Assembly (NCBI GenBank): GCA_934646115.1
Contig: CAKUEM010000008.1
Location: 1 to 45,870 of the forward strand
Reading direction: 5' to 3'
From: an uncultured Oscillospiraceae bacterium
Lineage (GTDB): Bacteria; Bacillota; Clostridia; Oscillospirales; JAAYXM01
Length of the DNA stretch: 45,870 bases
Each line of letters opens with the position of its first letter. Position 1 is the first letter of the stretch. A program made the translations under genes and the position numbers. Positions 7,218-15,731 of the stretch are shown piece by piece. The notes beneath the pieces were generated by a model. It was not told the DNA's origin. It made no database searches and saw nothing but the letters and a program-made list of their open reading frames with translations.

Positions 7218-7230
7218 AATGTTAGAATAC
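7218..7230 (+). promoter_or_regulatory. Candidate DeoR-family operator, galE operon
   Basis: The 13-mer AATGTTAGAATAC is identical to a sequence in the promoter region of the deoR gene (10765-10777). Its ATGTTAGAA core recurs before the dehydrogenase operon (11687-11695). A weak second copy, TGCAAAAAAC, begins 21 bp further on at 7241. Confidence 0.45.
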
Positions 7231-7283
7231 ATAACTCAGCTGCAAAAAACGAGGGAAAATACTGGCGTTTTCAGGGAGGATTT

Positions 7284-7291
7284 GCTATAAT
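7284..7291 (+). promoter_or_regulatory. Candidate extended -10 promoter of the galE operon
   Basis: TGCTATAAT is an extended -10 (TGnTATAAT) with no recognisable -35. It lies about 50 bases before the galE start and could act as a second promoter. Confidence 0.45.
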
Positions 7292-7338
7292 AAAGGGACA
7301 AACGCACAGGCGTTGAGTTTATCGATCGAGGTGCTTGT

Positions 7339-8355
7339 ATGAAGGTTCTTGTTACTGGCGGCGCGGGCTATATCGGAAGTCACACCTGCGTGGAGCTGTT
7401 GGAGGCCGGGCATGAAGTGGTCGTGCTGGATAATTTATCAAACAGCTGCGAGACCGCGGTGCAGCGCGTGGAGCAGATCACGGGAAAGTCGCTTCCGTTT
7501 TATCAGACGGATCTTTTAGATTATGCCGCGAGCGAGAAGGTATTTCAGGCGCATGCGTTTGACGCGGTCATCCATTTCGCGGGGCTAAAGGCGGTTGGCG
7601 AAAGCGTGGCGCGCCCGCTTGCGTATTATCATAATAATATCACAGGAACGCTGCATTTGCTAGACCTAATGCAAAAATACCGGGTGAAAAATCTGGTGTT
7701 CAGCTCGTCGGCGACCGTGTACGGAAACCCGCATACCGTGCCGATTCGTGAGGATTTTCCGCTTTCGGCAACAAATCCGTATGGGCGGACCAAGCTGATG
7801 CTTGAGCAGATCCTGCGCGATGTCGCTGCGGCGGACGACGGGCTGCGCGTGTCGCTGCTGCGCTATTTTAATCCGGTCGGCGCGCATAAAAGCGGCATGA
7901 TCGGCGAAGACCCGAATGATATTCCCAATAATTTAATGCCGTATATCGCGCAGGTCGCGATCGGCAAGCTGCCCTGCCTTTCCGTGTTCGGCAACGATTA
8001 TGATACGCCGGACGGGACGGGCGTGCGCGATTATATCCACGTGGTCGATCTTGCGCGCGGGCATTTAAAGGCGCTGGATCATTTAGAGGCGCAGAAGGAG
8101 CGCGTTGATGTGTTCAATCTGGGCACCGGGCATGGCTATAGCGTGCTTGAGATGGTGGCGGCGTTTGAAAAAGCCTCGGGCAAGCATGTGCCGTATCGCA
8201 TCGCGCCGCGGCGCCCGGGCGATATCGCCGCGTGCTATGCCGACCCGTCTAAGGCGGCGCGTGAGCTCGGGTTTCGCGCGGAGTATTCGCTTGCGGATAT
8301 GTGCGCGGACAGCTGGAACTGGCAAAGCAAAAATCCGAACGGATACCATGGATAA
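7339..8355 (+). CDS. galE: UDP-glucose 4-epimerase
   Basis: 338 residues, the usual length. The N-terminal Rossmann signature GGAGYIGSH binds NAD. The short-chain dehydrogenase catalytic set is present: the SSSATVYG serine/threonine and NPYGRTK with Tyr ~148 and Lys ~152. The enzyme interconverts UDP-glucose/UDP-galactose, and in many bacteria also UDP-GlcNAc/UDP-GalNAc. It is first in an operon with a nucleotidyltransferase (16-bp gap) and a NahK-like kinase (ATGA overlap). This points to salvage of galactose or N-acetylhexosamines rather than only envelope precursor supply. No GalK or GalT of the Leloir type is present in the window. Confidence 0.95.
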   Translation: MKVLVTGGAGYIGSHTCVELLEAGHEVVVLDNLSNSCETAVQRVEQITGKSLPFYQTDLLDYAASEKVFQAHAFDAVIHFAGLKAVGESVARPLAYYHNNITGTLHLLDLMQKYRVKNLVFSSSATVYGNPHTVPIREDFPLSATNPYGRTKLMLEQILRDVAAADDGLRVSLLRYFNPVGAHKSGMIGEDPNDIPNNLMPYIAQVAIGKLPCLSVFGNDYDTPDGTGVRDYIHVVDLARGHLKALDHLEAQKERVDVFNLGTGHGYSVLEMVAAFEKASGKHVPYRIAPRRPGDIAACYADPSKAARELGFRAEYSLADMCADSWNWQSKNPNGYHG

Positions 8356-8370
8356 AGGAGAAAAGAGAAG

Positions 8371-9297
8371 ATGAGCGAACCGATTTTGGCAATTCTGGCG
8401 GCGGGAATGGGCAGCCGCTACGGGGGACTGAAGCAGATCGATGCGATGGATGAGCAGGGCCATATTATTATGGATTTTTCCCTGTTTGACGCGTATCGCG
8501 CAGGGTTTCGCCGCGTGGTGTTTATCATCAAGCCCGAGCTGCACGACACGTTTCGCGAGGTGATCGGCGACCGGGTGGCGAAATATATGCAGGTTGAGTA
8601 TGCATTTCAGAAACTAGACGAGCTGCCGGAGGGTTTTTCCGCTCCGGAAGGGCGCACAAAGCCCTGGGGCACCACGCAGGCGGTGCTTGCCGCCGCGCCG
8701 TATCTTGATGCGCCGTTTGCGGTGATCAATGCGGACGATTATTACGGCAAAGAGGCGTTTGCGCTGCTGTATCAGTTCTTAAAAACCGCGCAGGACGACA
8801 CGCGCTATCATTATGCGATGGTGGGCTATCATATTGAAAATACGCTGACGGAGAACGGCTCTGTTGCGCGCGGCGTGTGCGAAACGGAGGGCGGCATGCT
8901 CACCGGCATTCGCGAGCGCACGCGGATCGAAAAGCGCGCAGACGGCGCGGCATATACCGAGGATGATGGGAAGACCTGGGTCGCCATTCCGGCGGGGAAC
9001 ACGGTCTCGATGAATATGTGGGGCTTTGGCGTGAGCATCCTGCCGGAGCTTGCGCGCCAGTTCCGCGTATTTCTTGAGCAGGAGGCGCCGCAGAACCCGC
9101 TGAAGAGCGAGTGCTACCTGCCGAATGTGGTGGGCGAGATGCTTGCGGAAGGGTTGTGCGATGTGCGCGTGCTGAAAACGCCGGATAAGTGGTACGGCGT
9201 GACCTATCAGGAGGATCGCCCGAGCGTGGTGCAGGCGATTCGCGATTTAAAGGCTGCGGGCGTGTATCCTGAGCGGCTGTGGGAGGATTTGAAATGA
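8371..9297 (+). CDS. Sugar-phosphate nucleotidyltransferase
   Basis: 308 residues. The N-terminus has the pyrophosphorylase signature LAAGMGSRYGGLKQ (nucleotide-binding G-x-G-x-R plus Lys), and NADDYYG around residue 117 supplies the metal-binding acidic pair. Such enzymes join a sugar-1-phosphate with an NTP. Placed between galE and a NahK-like kinase, the likely reaction is hexose-1-P or HexNAc-1-P plus UTP giving a UDP-sugar, but the nucleotide is not certain. There is a good ribosome binding site (AAAGGAGAAAAGAG). The gene's stop overlaps the start of the kinase gene (ATGA), so translation is probably coupled. Confidence 0.85.
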   Translation: MSEPILAILAAGMGSRYGGLKQIDAMDEQGHIIMDFSLFDAYRAGFRRVVFIIKPELHDTFREVIGDRVAKYMQVEYAFQKLDELPEGFSAPEGRTKPWGTTQAVLAAAPYLDAPFAVINADDYYGKEAFALLYQFLKTAQDDTRYHYAMVGYHIENTLTENGSVARGVCETEGGMLTGIRERTRIEKRADGAAYTEDDGKTWVAIPAGNTVSMNMWGFGVSILPELARQFRVFLEQEAPQNPLKSECYLPNVVGEMLAEGLCDVRVLKTPDKWYGVTYQEDRPSVVQAIRDLKAAGVYPERLWEDLK

Positions 9298-10397
9298 CGC
9301 GCGAAATGCTTTGTAAGCAGGTTGACACGGTGATGCGCGCGTTTGCCTTTGAGGGCGAGATCCGCGAATATCGGCCGTTTGGAAACGGGCATATCAACGA
9401 TACCTATGTGGTGATCATGCAGTCCGGGCGGCGCTATATCGTCCAGCGCATCAACCATGAGGTATTTAAAAAGCCGTGGGAGTTGATGGAAAACGTTGCG
9501 GGCGTGACCGCGTTTTTGCGCAAAAAAATTATTGCGCGCGGCGGCGATCCCGAGCGCGAGACGATGAATATCGTGAAAACGCACGACGGGGGCAATTATT
9601 TTAAAGACGCGATCGGCTGCTATTGGTGCGCGTATTTGTTTATCGAGGGCGCAGAGACGTTTGAGCTGGTGCGCGATCCGGAGGATTTTTATCAGAGCGG
9701 GCTGGGCTTCGGGCGGTTTTCCGGCATGCTTGCGGATTATCCGGTCGAAACGCTGCACGATGTGATCCCGAATTTTCATAACACGCCGGTCCGGTTTCAG
9801 AATTTTAAAGACGCGGTCGCCCGCGATCCGCTGGGCCGCGCGCAGCATGTGCGCGAGGAGATCGCGTTTGTGCTCGCGCATGAGAGCGATTGCTACGTGC
9901 TGGACGATTTGAAGCGCAGCGGGAAGCTGCCGCTCCGCGTGACGCATAATGACACGAAGCTGGATAATATTATGATCGATTCAAAAACGCATACCGCGCT
10001 TTGCGTGATCGATCTTGACACGGTGATGCCCGGGCTGCTCGTGCATGATTTTGGCGAGTCGATCCGCTTCGGCGCGGCGACCAGCGTGGAGGATGAGCCG
10101 GATCTTTCTAAAATGAATTTGGATCTTGGGCTGTATGAGGTGTTCACGCGCGGCTTTCTTGAGGGCTGCGCAGGCAGCCTGACCGAATGTGAGCTGGATA
10201 TGCTCCCCATGGGCGCGAAAACGATGACGCTGGAAAACGGGATGCGCTTCCTCGCGGATTATATTGAAGGCGATATTTATTACCGCATCCATTATCCGGA
10301 GCAGAATTTAAACCGCGCCCGCGCGCAGTATAAGCTGATTCGCGATATGGAGCGCGATTGGAAGCAGATGCACGAGATCATCGAAAAATATCGCTGA
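9294..10397 (+). CDS. NahK-like N-acetylhexosamine/hexose 1-kinase (APH fold)
   Basis: 367 residues, phosphotransferase (APH/choline kinase) fold. The N-terminus holds the ATP-binding GNGHINDTY loop and YIVQRIN lysine-equivalent region. The catalytic loop is RVTHNDTKLDNIM, around residues 215-227, and the metal-binding Asp is in VIDLDTVMPG. The HNDTKL/DLDTVMPG combination is characteristic of NahK (LnpB) of the lacto-N-biose pathway, which phosphorylates GlcNAc/GalNAc at C1. Start ATG 9294 overlaps the upstream stop, with GGGAGGA as its site. The partner lacto-N-biose phosphorylase is not present nearby, so free HexNAc or another hexose may be the real substrate. Confidence 0.88.
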   Translation: MTREMLCKQVDTVMRAFAFEGEIREYRPFGNGHINDTYVVIMQSGRRYIVQRINHEVFKKPWELMENVAGVTAFLRKKIIARGGDPERETMNIVKTHDGGNYFKDAIGCYWCAYLFIEGAETFELVRDPEDFYQSGLGFGRFSGMLADYPVETLHDVIPNFHNTPVRFQNFKDAVARDPLGRAQHVREEIAFVLAHESDCYVLDDLKRSGKLPLRVTHNDTKLDNIMIDSKTHTALCVIDLDTVMPGLLVHDFGESIRFGAATSVEDEPDLSKMNLDLGLYEVFTRGFLEGCAGSLTECELDMLPMGAKTMTLENGMRFLADYIEGDIYYRIHYPEQNLNRARAQYKLIRDMERDWKQMHEIIEKYR

Positions 10398-10444
10398 CGG
10401 GCGGTAAAACCGCGCGAAAAAGCGATCATAAAAAGAAAAGATCG

Positions 10445-10473
10445 AAAGCCGAGTGCATTGCACTCGGCTTTTT
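10445..10473 (+). terminator. Rho-independent terminator of the galE operon
   Basis: AAAGCCGAGTGCA pairs with TGCACTCGGCTTT almost without a loop, followed by T. Confidence 0.9.
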
Positions 10474-10764
10474 GCGATATAAGGATTGTGCGGTAAAGCC
10501 GCGTGCGGCGCGGAAATATAATCGAGCGGACGGGAAAGCGGGCGCGATGTATCGCGGACGATAAAAACCGCTCGTTTTGTTTGCATATGCGAAGCGGCAT
10601 ATGCGTGCGCCGAAGCCGGGGATAAGCGCGCGGAAGCTGCTGCGGCAGGCGCTTCTTGACCGTTGTGAAAATCGCGCACGGTCTGCGTAAAACCAGAGGA
10701 AATCGCGAGCCGGAGAGCGGAAAATGCGCAGTGCGGCACAGAAAATTTTGAAGAGAACACGGAA
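10474..10764. other. Intergenic stretch before the deoR promoter
   Basis: About 290 bp between the terminator and the deoR promoter. No reading frame with a ribosome binding site, no known RNA motif and no strong repeat was seen, only weak GC-rich hairpins. Its length exceeds what the promoter itself needs. Confidence 0.35.
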
Positions 10765-10798
10765 AATGTTAGAATACCACTTGAAACGTGTGAGAAAA
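10765..10798 (+). promoter_or_regulatory. Candidate DeoR operator in its own promoter
   Basis: TGTTAGAATA (from 10767) and TGTGAGAAAA (from 10789) form an imperfect direct repeat with 22-bp spacing. The first copy lies just upstream of the -35 and the second lies between -35 and -10. That position would let a bound DeoR protein block its own promoter. Confidence 0.5.
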
Positions 10799-10809
10799 TA
10801 AGATATAAT
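10781..10809 (+). promoter_or_regulatory. Sigma-A promoter of the deoR-family gene
   Basis: TTGAAA (10781-10786) and a perfect TATAAT (10804-10809) with a 17-nt spacer. Confidence 0.8.
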
Positions 10810-10839
10810 GTAAAAAACGAACAAAAAGGGGGCGCAAGC

Positions 10840-11595
10840 ATGACGGAGCGGCGGCGAAAAATCAATGATTTCATTCAGGCGCGCAGCGAAGCGAGCCTGT
10901 CTGAACTGCGCGCTTTGGTGCCGGGCGTATCGGAAATGACGATCCGGCGCGACCTGGAGGCGCTGGAGCGCGAGGGGCGGATCGTGCGCGTGCATGGCGG
11001 CGCGCGGTCGATCAAATCGCTGGGGAATTTGGTGGAGGACGTGTTCTCCAAGCGCAGCACGATCAACATTGAACGCAAGCAGAAAATCGGCGAGAAGGCG
11101 GCGGCGCTGATCGAAGAGGGAAGCTCGATTTATTTGGATTCCGGCAGCACGCTGATGGAGGTCGCAAAGCGCATTCCCGATGTGCGCCTTTTGATCACCA
11201 CAAACGGGCTAAACGTTGCGCTGGAGCTGCTTCACCTTGAGCATGCCACGGTGGATCTGCTGGGCGGCGAGGTCAGCCGCGGCAGCATTTCGCTGTTTGG
11301 TCCGCAGGCGCAGGAGGGCATTTTGCGCCTGAATATCGACGCGGCGTTCATCGCGGCGACCGCGTTTTCCGAGGAGGCTGGCTTTACCTGCGGCAGCGTG
11401 CATGACCGCGCGCTTAAAAATCAGGTGCTTGCCAAGGCGCGCCGGCGCATCATCCTGATGGACAGCACGAAAATCGGCAAGACCATGCCGCATACCTTTG
11501 CGCAATGCAGCGAGATCGACATGGTCATTTCTGACGGGGAGATGCCGGAAAGTGCGCTCGCTTATTTTGCGGCGCGAAATGTGCGCGTTTTATAG
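10840..11595 (+). CDS. DeoR-family transcriptional repressor
   Basis: 251 residues, standard length. The N-terminal winged helix (residues ~1-57) has the DeoR signature ...SEMTIRRDLEALEREG... followed by VHGGA. The C-terminal sensor domain has the family's YLDSGSTLMEVAKRI and TNGLNVALEL motifs, which bind a phosphorylated sugar in characterised members. GGGGGCG precedes ATG 10840. It is encoded directly upstream of the dehydrogenase operon and downstream of the galE operon. A shared sequence motif in all three promoter regions suggests it controls both operons and itself. The effector is unknown; a polyol- or sugar-phosphate is likely. Confidence 0.92.
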   Translation: MTERRRKINDFIQARSEASLSELRALVPGVSEMTIRRDLEALEREGRIVRVHGGARSIKSLGNLVEDVFSKRSTINIERKQKIGEKAAALIEEGSSIYLDSGSTLMEVAKRIPDVRLLITTNGLNVALELLHLEHATVDLLGGEVSRGSISLFGPQAQEGILRLNIDAAFIAATAFSEEAGFTCGSVHDRALKNQVLAKARRRIILMDSTKIGKTMPHTFAQCSEIDMVISDGEMPESALAYFAARNVRVL

Positions 11596-11627
11596 CGAAA
11601 AAAGCGGAAAAATCAGAACAAAAATGA

Positions 11628-11656
11628 TTGACAAGCGCGGAATAAACGAGTACAAT
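11628..11656 (+). promoter_or_regulatory. Sigma-A promoter of the dehydrogenase/2-oxoacid dehydrogenase operon
   Basis: A perfect TTGACA (11628-11633) and TACAAT (11651-11656) with a 17-nt spacer, about 65 bases before the first gene start. Confidence 0.85.
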
Positions 11657-11666
11657 AAAAGCATAT

Positions 11667-11697
11667 TGATAGAAACAAACATTTTTATGTTAGAAAC
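11667..11697 (+). promoter_or_regulatory. Candidate DeoR operator, dehydrogenase operon
   Basis: TGATAGAAAC (11667-11676) and TGTTAGAAAC (11688-11697) are direct repeats 21 bp apart, two helical turns, lying just downstream of the promoter. They share the TGTTAGAA core with sites before deoR and galE. Confidence 0.55.
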
Positions 11698-11719
11698 CAT
11701 CAAACAGAAAGGACAGGAT

Positions 11720-12973
11720 ATGATGAGTAAGATGACAAAAGCAGTGCGTTTATATGGAAAAAATGATCTGCGACTGGACGAGTTTGAGCTGCCGGAGATC
11801 GCGTCGGATGAGATCCGCGCAGAGATCGTGACGGACAGCATCTGCATGTCGAGCTACAAGGCGGCGGTGCAGGGCAATGAGCATAAGCGTGTTCCGGAGG
11901 ACATTGCGGAGCATCCGATCATCATCGGGCATGAGTTTTGCGGCGTGATCCGCGAAGTGGGCGCAAAATGGAAGGATCAGTTCCGCGCGGGCGAGAAATT
12001 CTCGATCCAGCCGGCGCTGGGCGGTCTGGAAGCGCCGGGTTATTCGTTCCGCTATTGCGGCGGCGCGGCGACGATGGTCAATCTTCCGGCGGAGGTCATG
12101 GAGAACAACTGCCTTCTGGATTACGCGGGCGATGCGTTTTTCTATGGCTCGCTGGCTGAGCCGATGAGCTGCATTATCGGCGCGTATCACGCGTTTTATC
12201 ACACGAAGCCCGGCTCGCCGGAGCATGTGATGGGTATCCGCGAGGGCGGGAACCTGATCCTGATGGCGGGCGCCGGTCCGATGGGGCTTGGCGCGGTGGA
12301 TTATGCGGTGCATTGCGACCGCAAGCCGAAGCTGATGGTCGTTACGGATATCGACGATGCGCGTCTTGCCCGCGCGGCTGAGGTGCTCACGGTGGAGGAA
12401 GCGGCGAAAAACGGCGTTGCGCTGCATTATGTCAACACCGGGAAGCTCGAGGATGCGCGCGCGTATCTGATGGAGCTGACCGCGGGGCACGGCTATGACG
12501 ACGCGTTTATCATGGCGCCGGTGAAGCCGGTGGTCGAGCTGGGCGATCAGGTGCTTGCGCAGGATGGCTGCATGAATTTCTTCGCCGGGCCGACCGACCA
12601 TTCCTTCACGGCGGGCGTGAATTTCTATAACGTGCATTACAGCGGCACGCATATTATCGGAACGACCGGCGGCAGCACGGACGACATGCGCGAATCGCTT
12701 CAGATGATGGAGCAGGGGCGCTTGAATCCGGCTGTTATGATCACGCATGTCGGCGGGATCGACGCGGCGGCGGAATCTACATTAAATCTGCCGAACATCC
12801 GCGGCGGCAAGAAGCTGATTTATACGCATATTGATATGCCGCTCACCGCGATCGAGGATTTTGCGAAGCTGGGCGAGAAGGATCCGTTCTTTAAAACACT
12901 TGCAGAGATCGTTGCGAAAAACAATGGGCTCTGGTGCGCGGAGGCGGAGAAATTCTTGCTTGCCAATCGCTAA
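11720..12973 (+). CDS. Zinc-binding alcohol dehydrogenase-family protein (sorbose/polyol-phosphate reductase-like)
   Basis: 417 residues, a medium-chain dehydrogenase longer than typical (~350). The catalytic domain has the GHEFCGVI zinc-region motif (usually GHE), and the Rossmann loop is AGAGPMGLGAVDYA near residue 190. The long form and sequence style resemble L-sorbose-1-phosphate reductase-like proteins; the exact substrate is uncertain. Start ATG 11720 (or the adjacent ATG 11723) follows AGAAAGGA. It is the first gene of the operon that continues with E2, E3, E1, lipoate ligase and an MtlD-like enzyme, and it sits directly behind the candidate operator. It probably oxidises a sugar-alcohol or keto-sugar phosphate. 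Confidence 0.8.
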   Translation: MMSKMTKAVRLYGKNDLRLDEFELPEIASDEIRAEIVTDSICMSSYKAAVQGNEHKRVPEDIAEHPIIIGHEFCGVIREVGAKWKDQFRAGEKFSIQPALGGLEAPGYSFRYCGGAATMVNLPAEVMENNCLLDYAGDAFFYGSLAEPMSCIIGAYHAFYHTKPGSPEHVMGIREGGNLILMAGAGPMGLGAVDYAVHCDRKPKLMVVTDIDDARLARAAEVLTVEEAAKNGVALHYVNTGKLEDARAYLMELTAGHGYDDAFIMAPVKPVVELGDQVLAQDGCMNFFAGPTDHSFTAGVNFYNVHYSGTHIIGTTGGSTDDMRESLQMMEQGRLNPAVMITHVGGIDAAAESTLNLPNIRGGKKLIYTHIDMPLTAIEDFAKLGEKDPFFKTLAEIVAKNNGLWCAEAEKFLLANR

Positions 12974-13002
12974 GCGGATAAGAAAATAAGGAGGAAAACA
13001 CA

Positions 13003-14322
13003 ATGGCAACACCGGTTATTATGCCGCGCCAAGGGCAATCTGTGGAAAGCTGTATTATTGCAGAGTGGAAGAAGAAAAAGGGCGATCCGGTCGAGATCGG
13101 CGACGTTCTGTTTTCGTATGAAACGGACAAGGCGAGCTTTGAGGAGACCGCGAAGGTCGGCGGCACGCTGCTTGACATATTTTTTGACGAGGGCGACGAT
13201 GTGCCCTGCCTGCTCAATGTCTGCGTGATCGGAACGCCGGGCGAGGACTGCGCGCAGTTCCGTCCGGAGGGCGGCGAGGCTGCGGAGGAGAGCGCGGCGG
13301 CGCCCGCTGCGGTTGCGGAGGAGAAGCCGGCGGCTGCGGCAGTCGTGACCGCAAGCGAAAGCGCGCCGGGCGGCGAGATGAAAATTTCTCCGCGCGCAAA
13401 GCATCTGGCAGAGCGCGCATGCGCGGATCTTGCGCAGGCTGCGCCGACCGGACCGCATGGGCGCGTGATCGAGCGCGATGTAGAGCGCCTGATCCGGGAG
13501 GGCAAGACCACGACGTATGCGGCGGCAGGCGCGAGCGCGGCGACCGCGGGCAGCGGCATCGGCGGGCGCGTTTGCACGGCGGACTTAAATGCTCCGGCTG
13601 CTGCGGCGGCTGCCCCGGCGGCGGCAAGCGAGGTTGAGGAAGTGAAGCTTTCGAATATTCGCAAGGTGATCGCGAAATCGATGCACGCTTCACTGTCTAA
13701 CATGGCGCAGCTGACGCTCAATACCACGTTTGATGCGACCGCGATCATGAACTATCGCAAGCTGTTAAAGGCGCAGGGCGAGGCGCTCGGCATGGAGAAG
13801 GTCACGCTGAACGACATGATTTTGTTTGCGGTTTCGCGCGTGATTTTAAACCATCCGGACCTCAATGCGCATTTCTTAGACGATAAAATGCTTCGCTTCC
13901 GCCATGTCAATCTCGGCGTGGCGACGGATACCGAGCGCGGCTTAATGGTGCCGACCGTGTTCCGCGCGGATGAGCTGAGCCTGAAGGAAATTTCGGCGCA
14001 GACGAAGAATGTGTGCGGTATGTGCCGCACCGGTGCGTGCAGCCCGGATCTGTTAAAGGACGGCACGTTCACCGTGACGAATCTCGGAAGCCTTGGGATC
14101 GAGTCGTTTACGCCGGTCATCAACCCGCCGCAGACCGCGATCCTCGGCGTGGACACCGTGATGACGCGTGTGCGCGAGAAAAACGGAGAGATCACAACGT
14201 ATCCGGCGATGGGGCTTTCGCTCACGTTCGACCATCGCGCGGTGGACGGCGCTCCTGCGGCGCGCTTCTTAAAGGAGCTGTGCGGTGCGCTTGAGAATTT
14301 TACGATGCTGCTTGGCATGTAA
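13003..14322 (+). CDS. Dihydrolipoamide acyltransferase (E2) of a 2-oxoacid dehydrogenase complex
   Basis: 439 residues with complete E2 architecture. A single lipoyl domain (~1-80) carries the modifiable Lys 43 in ETDKASFE, then an Ala-rich linker, an E3/E1-binding domain (~127-165, ISPRAKHLAE...GRVIERDV), a second Ala-rich linker, and the catalytic domain ending in DHRAVDG (His ~411). It transfers the acyl group from lipoyl-Lys to CoA. Whether the acyl group is acetyl, branched-chain or other cannot be told. AAGGAGG lies upstream of ATG 13003. The gap to the previous gene is 29 bp, consistent with one operon. Confidence 0.92.
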   Translation: MATPVIMPRQGQSVESCIIAEWKKKKGDPVEIGDVLFSYETDKASFEETAKVGGTLLDIFFDEGDDVPCLLNVCVIGTPGEDCAQFRPEGGEAAEESAAAPAAVAEEKPAAAAVVTASESAPGGEMKISPRAKHLAERACADLAQAAPTGPHGRVIERDVERLIREGKTTTYAAAGASAATAGSGIGGRVCTADLNAPAAAAAAPAAASEVEEVKLSNIRKVIAKSMHASLSNMAQLTLNTTFDATAIMNYRKLLKAQGEALGMEKVTLNDMILFAVSRVILNHPDLNAHFLDDKMLRFRHVNLGVATDTERGLMVPTVFRADELSLKEISAQTKNVCGMCRTGACSPDLLKDGTFTVTNLGSLGIESFTPVINPPQTAILGVDTVMTRVREKNGEITTYPAMGLSLTFDHRAVDGAPAARFLKELCGALENFTMLLGM

Positions 14323-14355
14323 ATAACATGCGGCAATATGAGAGGAGTTGCAATC

Positions 14356-15714
14356 ATGTTTGATCTGATCGTGATCGGCGGCGGTCCGGGCGGATATCTC
14401 GCGGCGGAACGCGCTGCGGCGGAATGGCTTTCTGTTGCGCTGATCGAAAAACGCTTTCTTGGCGGTGTGTGCTTAAACGAGGGCTGCATCCCAACAAAAA
14501 CCCTGTTGAACTCGGCAAAAATTTATGATTATACAAAGCATGGCGATGCATACGGCGTGACCGTTTCGTCGTCTGCGCTGGATCATGCGGCGGTCATCGC
14601 GCGCAAAAATCAGGTGCGTGACAAGCTGGTCGCGGGCATCCGCGGCGCGCTGCGCGCCGGAAAAGTGAAAATTTATGAGTGCGAGGGCGAGATCCTCGGC
14701 AAGAAGGACGGCTTTGTGGTCCGCGCGGGCGAAGAGGAGCTTGAGGGCAAGCATCTGATCATCGCGAGCGGGTCTGAGCCGGTCGTTCCGCCGATCCCCG
14801 GTCTGCGCGAGGCGGTGGAGAGCGGCTTTGCCAAGACCAACCGCGAGATTTTGGATATGACCACGCTGCCGAAGCAGCTGGTCGTGATCGGCGGCGGCGT
14901 GATCGGGCTGGAGATGGCTTCTTATTTCAATTCCGCGGGCTGCGCGGTCACGGTGGTTGAAATGCTGCCGAATATTGCGGGCGCAAATGACCGCGAGATC
15001 TCTGAGATCTTATTGAATTCTTATATTAAAAAGGGCATTGATTTCAAGCTCGGCGCGAAGGTCGTGTCTTTGAGCGATCATTCGGTCAGCTATGAATTAA
15101 ACGGCGAGACGGTCGAGCTTCCGGCAGATTGCGTTCTGGTCTCGATCGGCCGCCGCGCGGTCACGCCGAAGGGCATCGAAACGCTGGGCGTTGAGGTGGA
15201 GCGCGGCGCTGTGAAAACAGACGACCGCTGCCGCACCAATATTCCAAACGTTTACGCGGCGGGCGATGTGAACGGCAAGAGCATGCTGGCGCACACCGCA
15301 TACCGCGAGGCGGAGGTTGCGGTCAACAACATCGTGGGCAAGCGTGACCGCGTGCGTTATAACGCGATCCCCGCGGTGATCTACACAAATCCTGAGGTCG
15401 CCGGCGTTGGCTACACTGAGGAGAGCGCGAAAAAAGCGGGCATTGCCTATAAAAAATCCACGGTCAGTATGATGTATTCCGGTCGTTACATGGCGGAAAA
15501 TACCGAGTATGACGGGATCTGCAAGGTGCTCGTGGAGGAAAAAACCGATAAGATCATCGGCGTGCACATGATCGGCTCTTACGCGTCGGAGATCATTTTC
15601 TCCGCGGCGATGATGGTCGAGTGCGAGATGCGCGTTTCGGATGTGAAGGAAATGGTGTTCCCGCATCCGACCGTGTGTGAGATCGTTCGTGAAGCAATCT
15701 TCAAGCTGAAGTAA
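14356..15714 (+). CDS. lpdA: Dihydrolipoamide dehydrogenase (E3)
   Basis: 452 residues without an N-terminal lipoyl domain. The FAD-binding GGGPGGYLAAERA is near the N-terminus, the redox disulfide is GGVCLNEGCIPTK, the NAD-binding GGGVIGLEMA is near residue 180, and the dimer-interface/catalytic His-Glu pair is in FPHPTVCEIV. It reoxidises dihydrolipoyl groups on the neighbouring E2 with NAD. Start ATG 14356 is chosen because GAGAGGAG lies 8-15 bases upstream; ATG 14338 precedes that site. It lies 33 bp after E2. Confidence 0.93.
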   Translation: MFDLIVIGGGPGGYLAAERAAAEWLSVALIEKRFLGGVCLNEGCIPTKTLLNSAKIYDYTKHGDAYGVTVSSSALDHAAVIARKNQVRDKLVAGIRGALRAGKVKIYECEGEILGKKDGFVVRAGEEELEGKHLIIASGSEPVVPPIPGLREAVESGFAKTNREILDMTTLPKQLVVIGGGVIGLEMASYFNSAGCAVTVVEMLPNIAGANDREISEILLNSYIKKGIDFKLGAKVVSLSDHSVSYELNGETVELPADCVLVSIGRRAVTPKGIETLGVEVERGAVKTDDRCRTNIPNVYAAGDVNGKSMLAHTAYREAEVAVNNIVGKRDRVRYNAIPAVIYTNPEVAGVGYTEESAKKAGIAYKKSTVSMMYSGRYMAENTEYDGICKVLVEEKTDKIIGVHMIGSYASEIIFSAAMMVECEMRVSDVKEMVFPHPTVCEIVREAIFKLK

Positions 15715-15731
15715 TATAGGAGGGAATATTC

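Noticed and set aside
11750..12748. 332-codon minus-strand frame opposite the zinc dehydrogenase
   Set aside because: Same mirror-composition artefact, no ribosome binding site, no recognisable motif.
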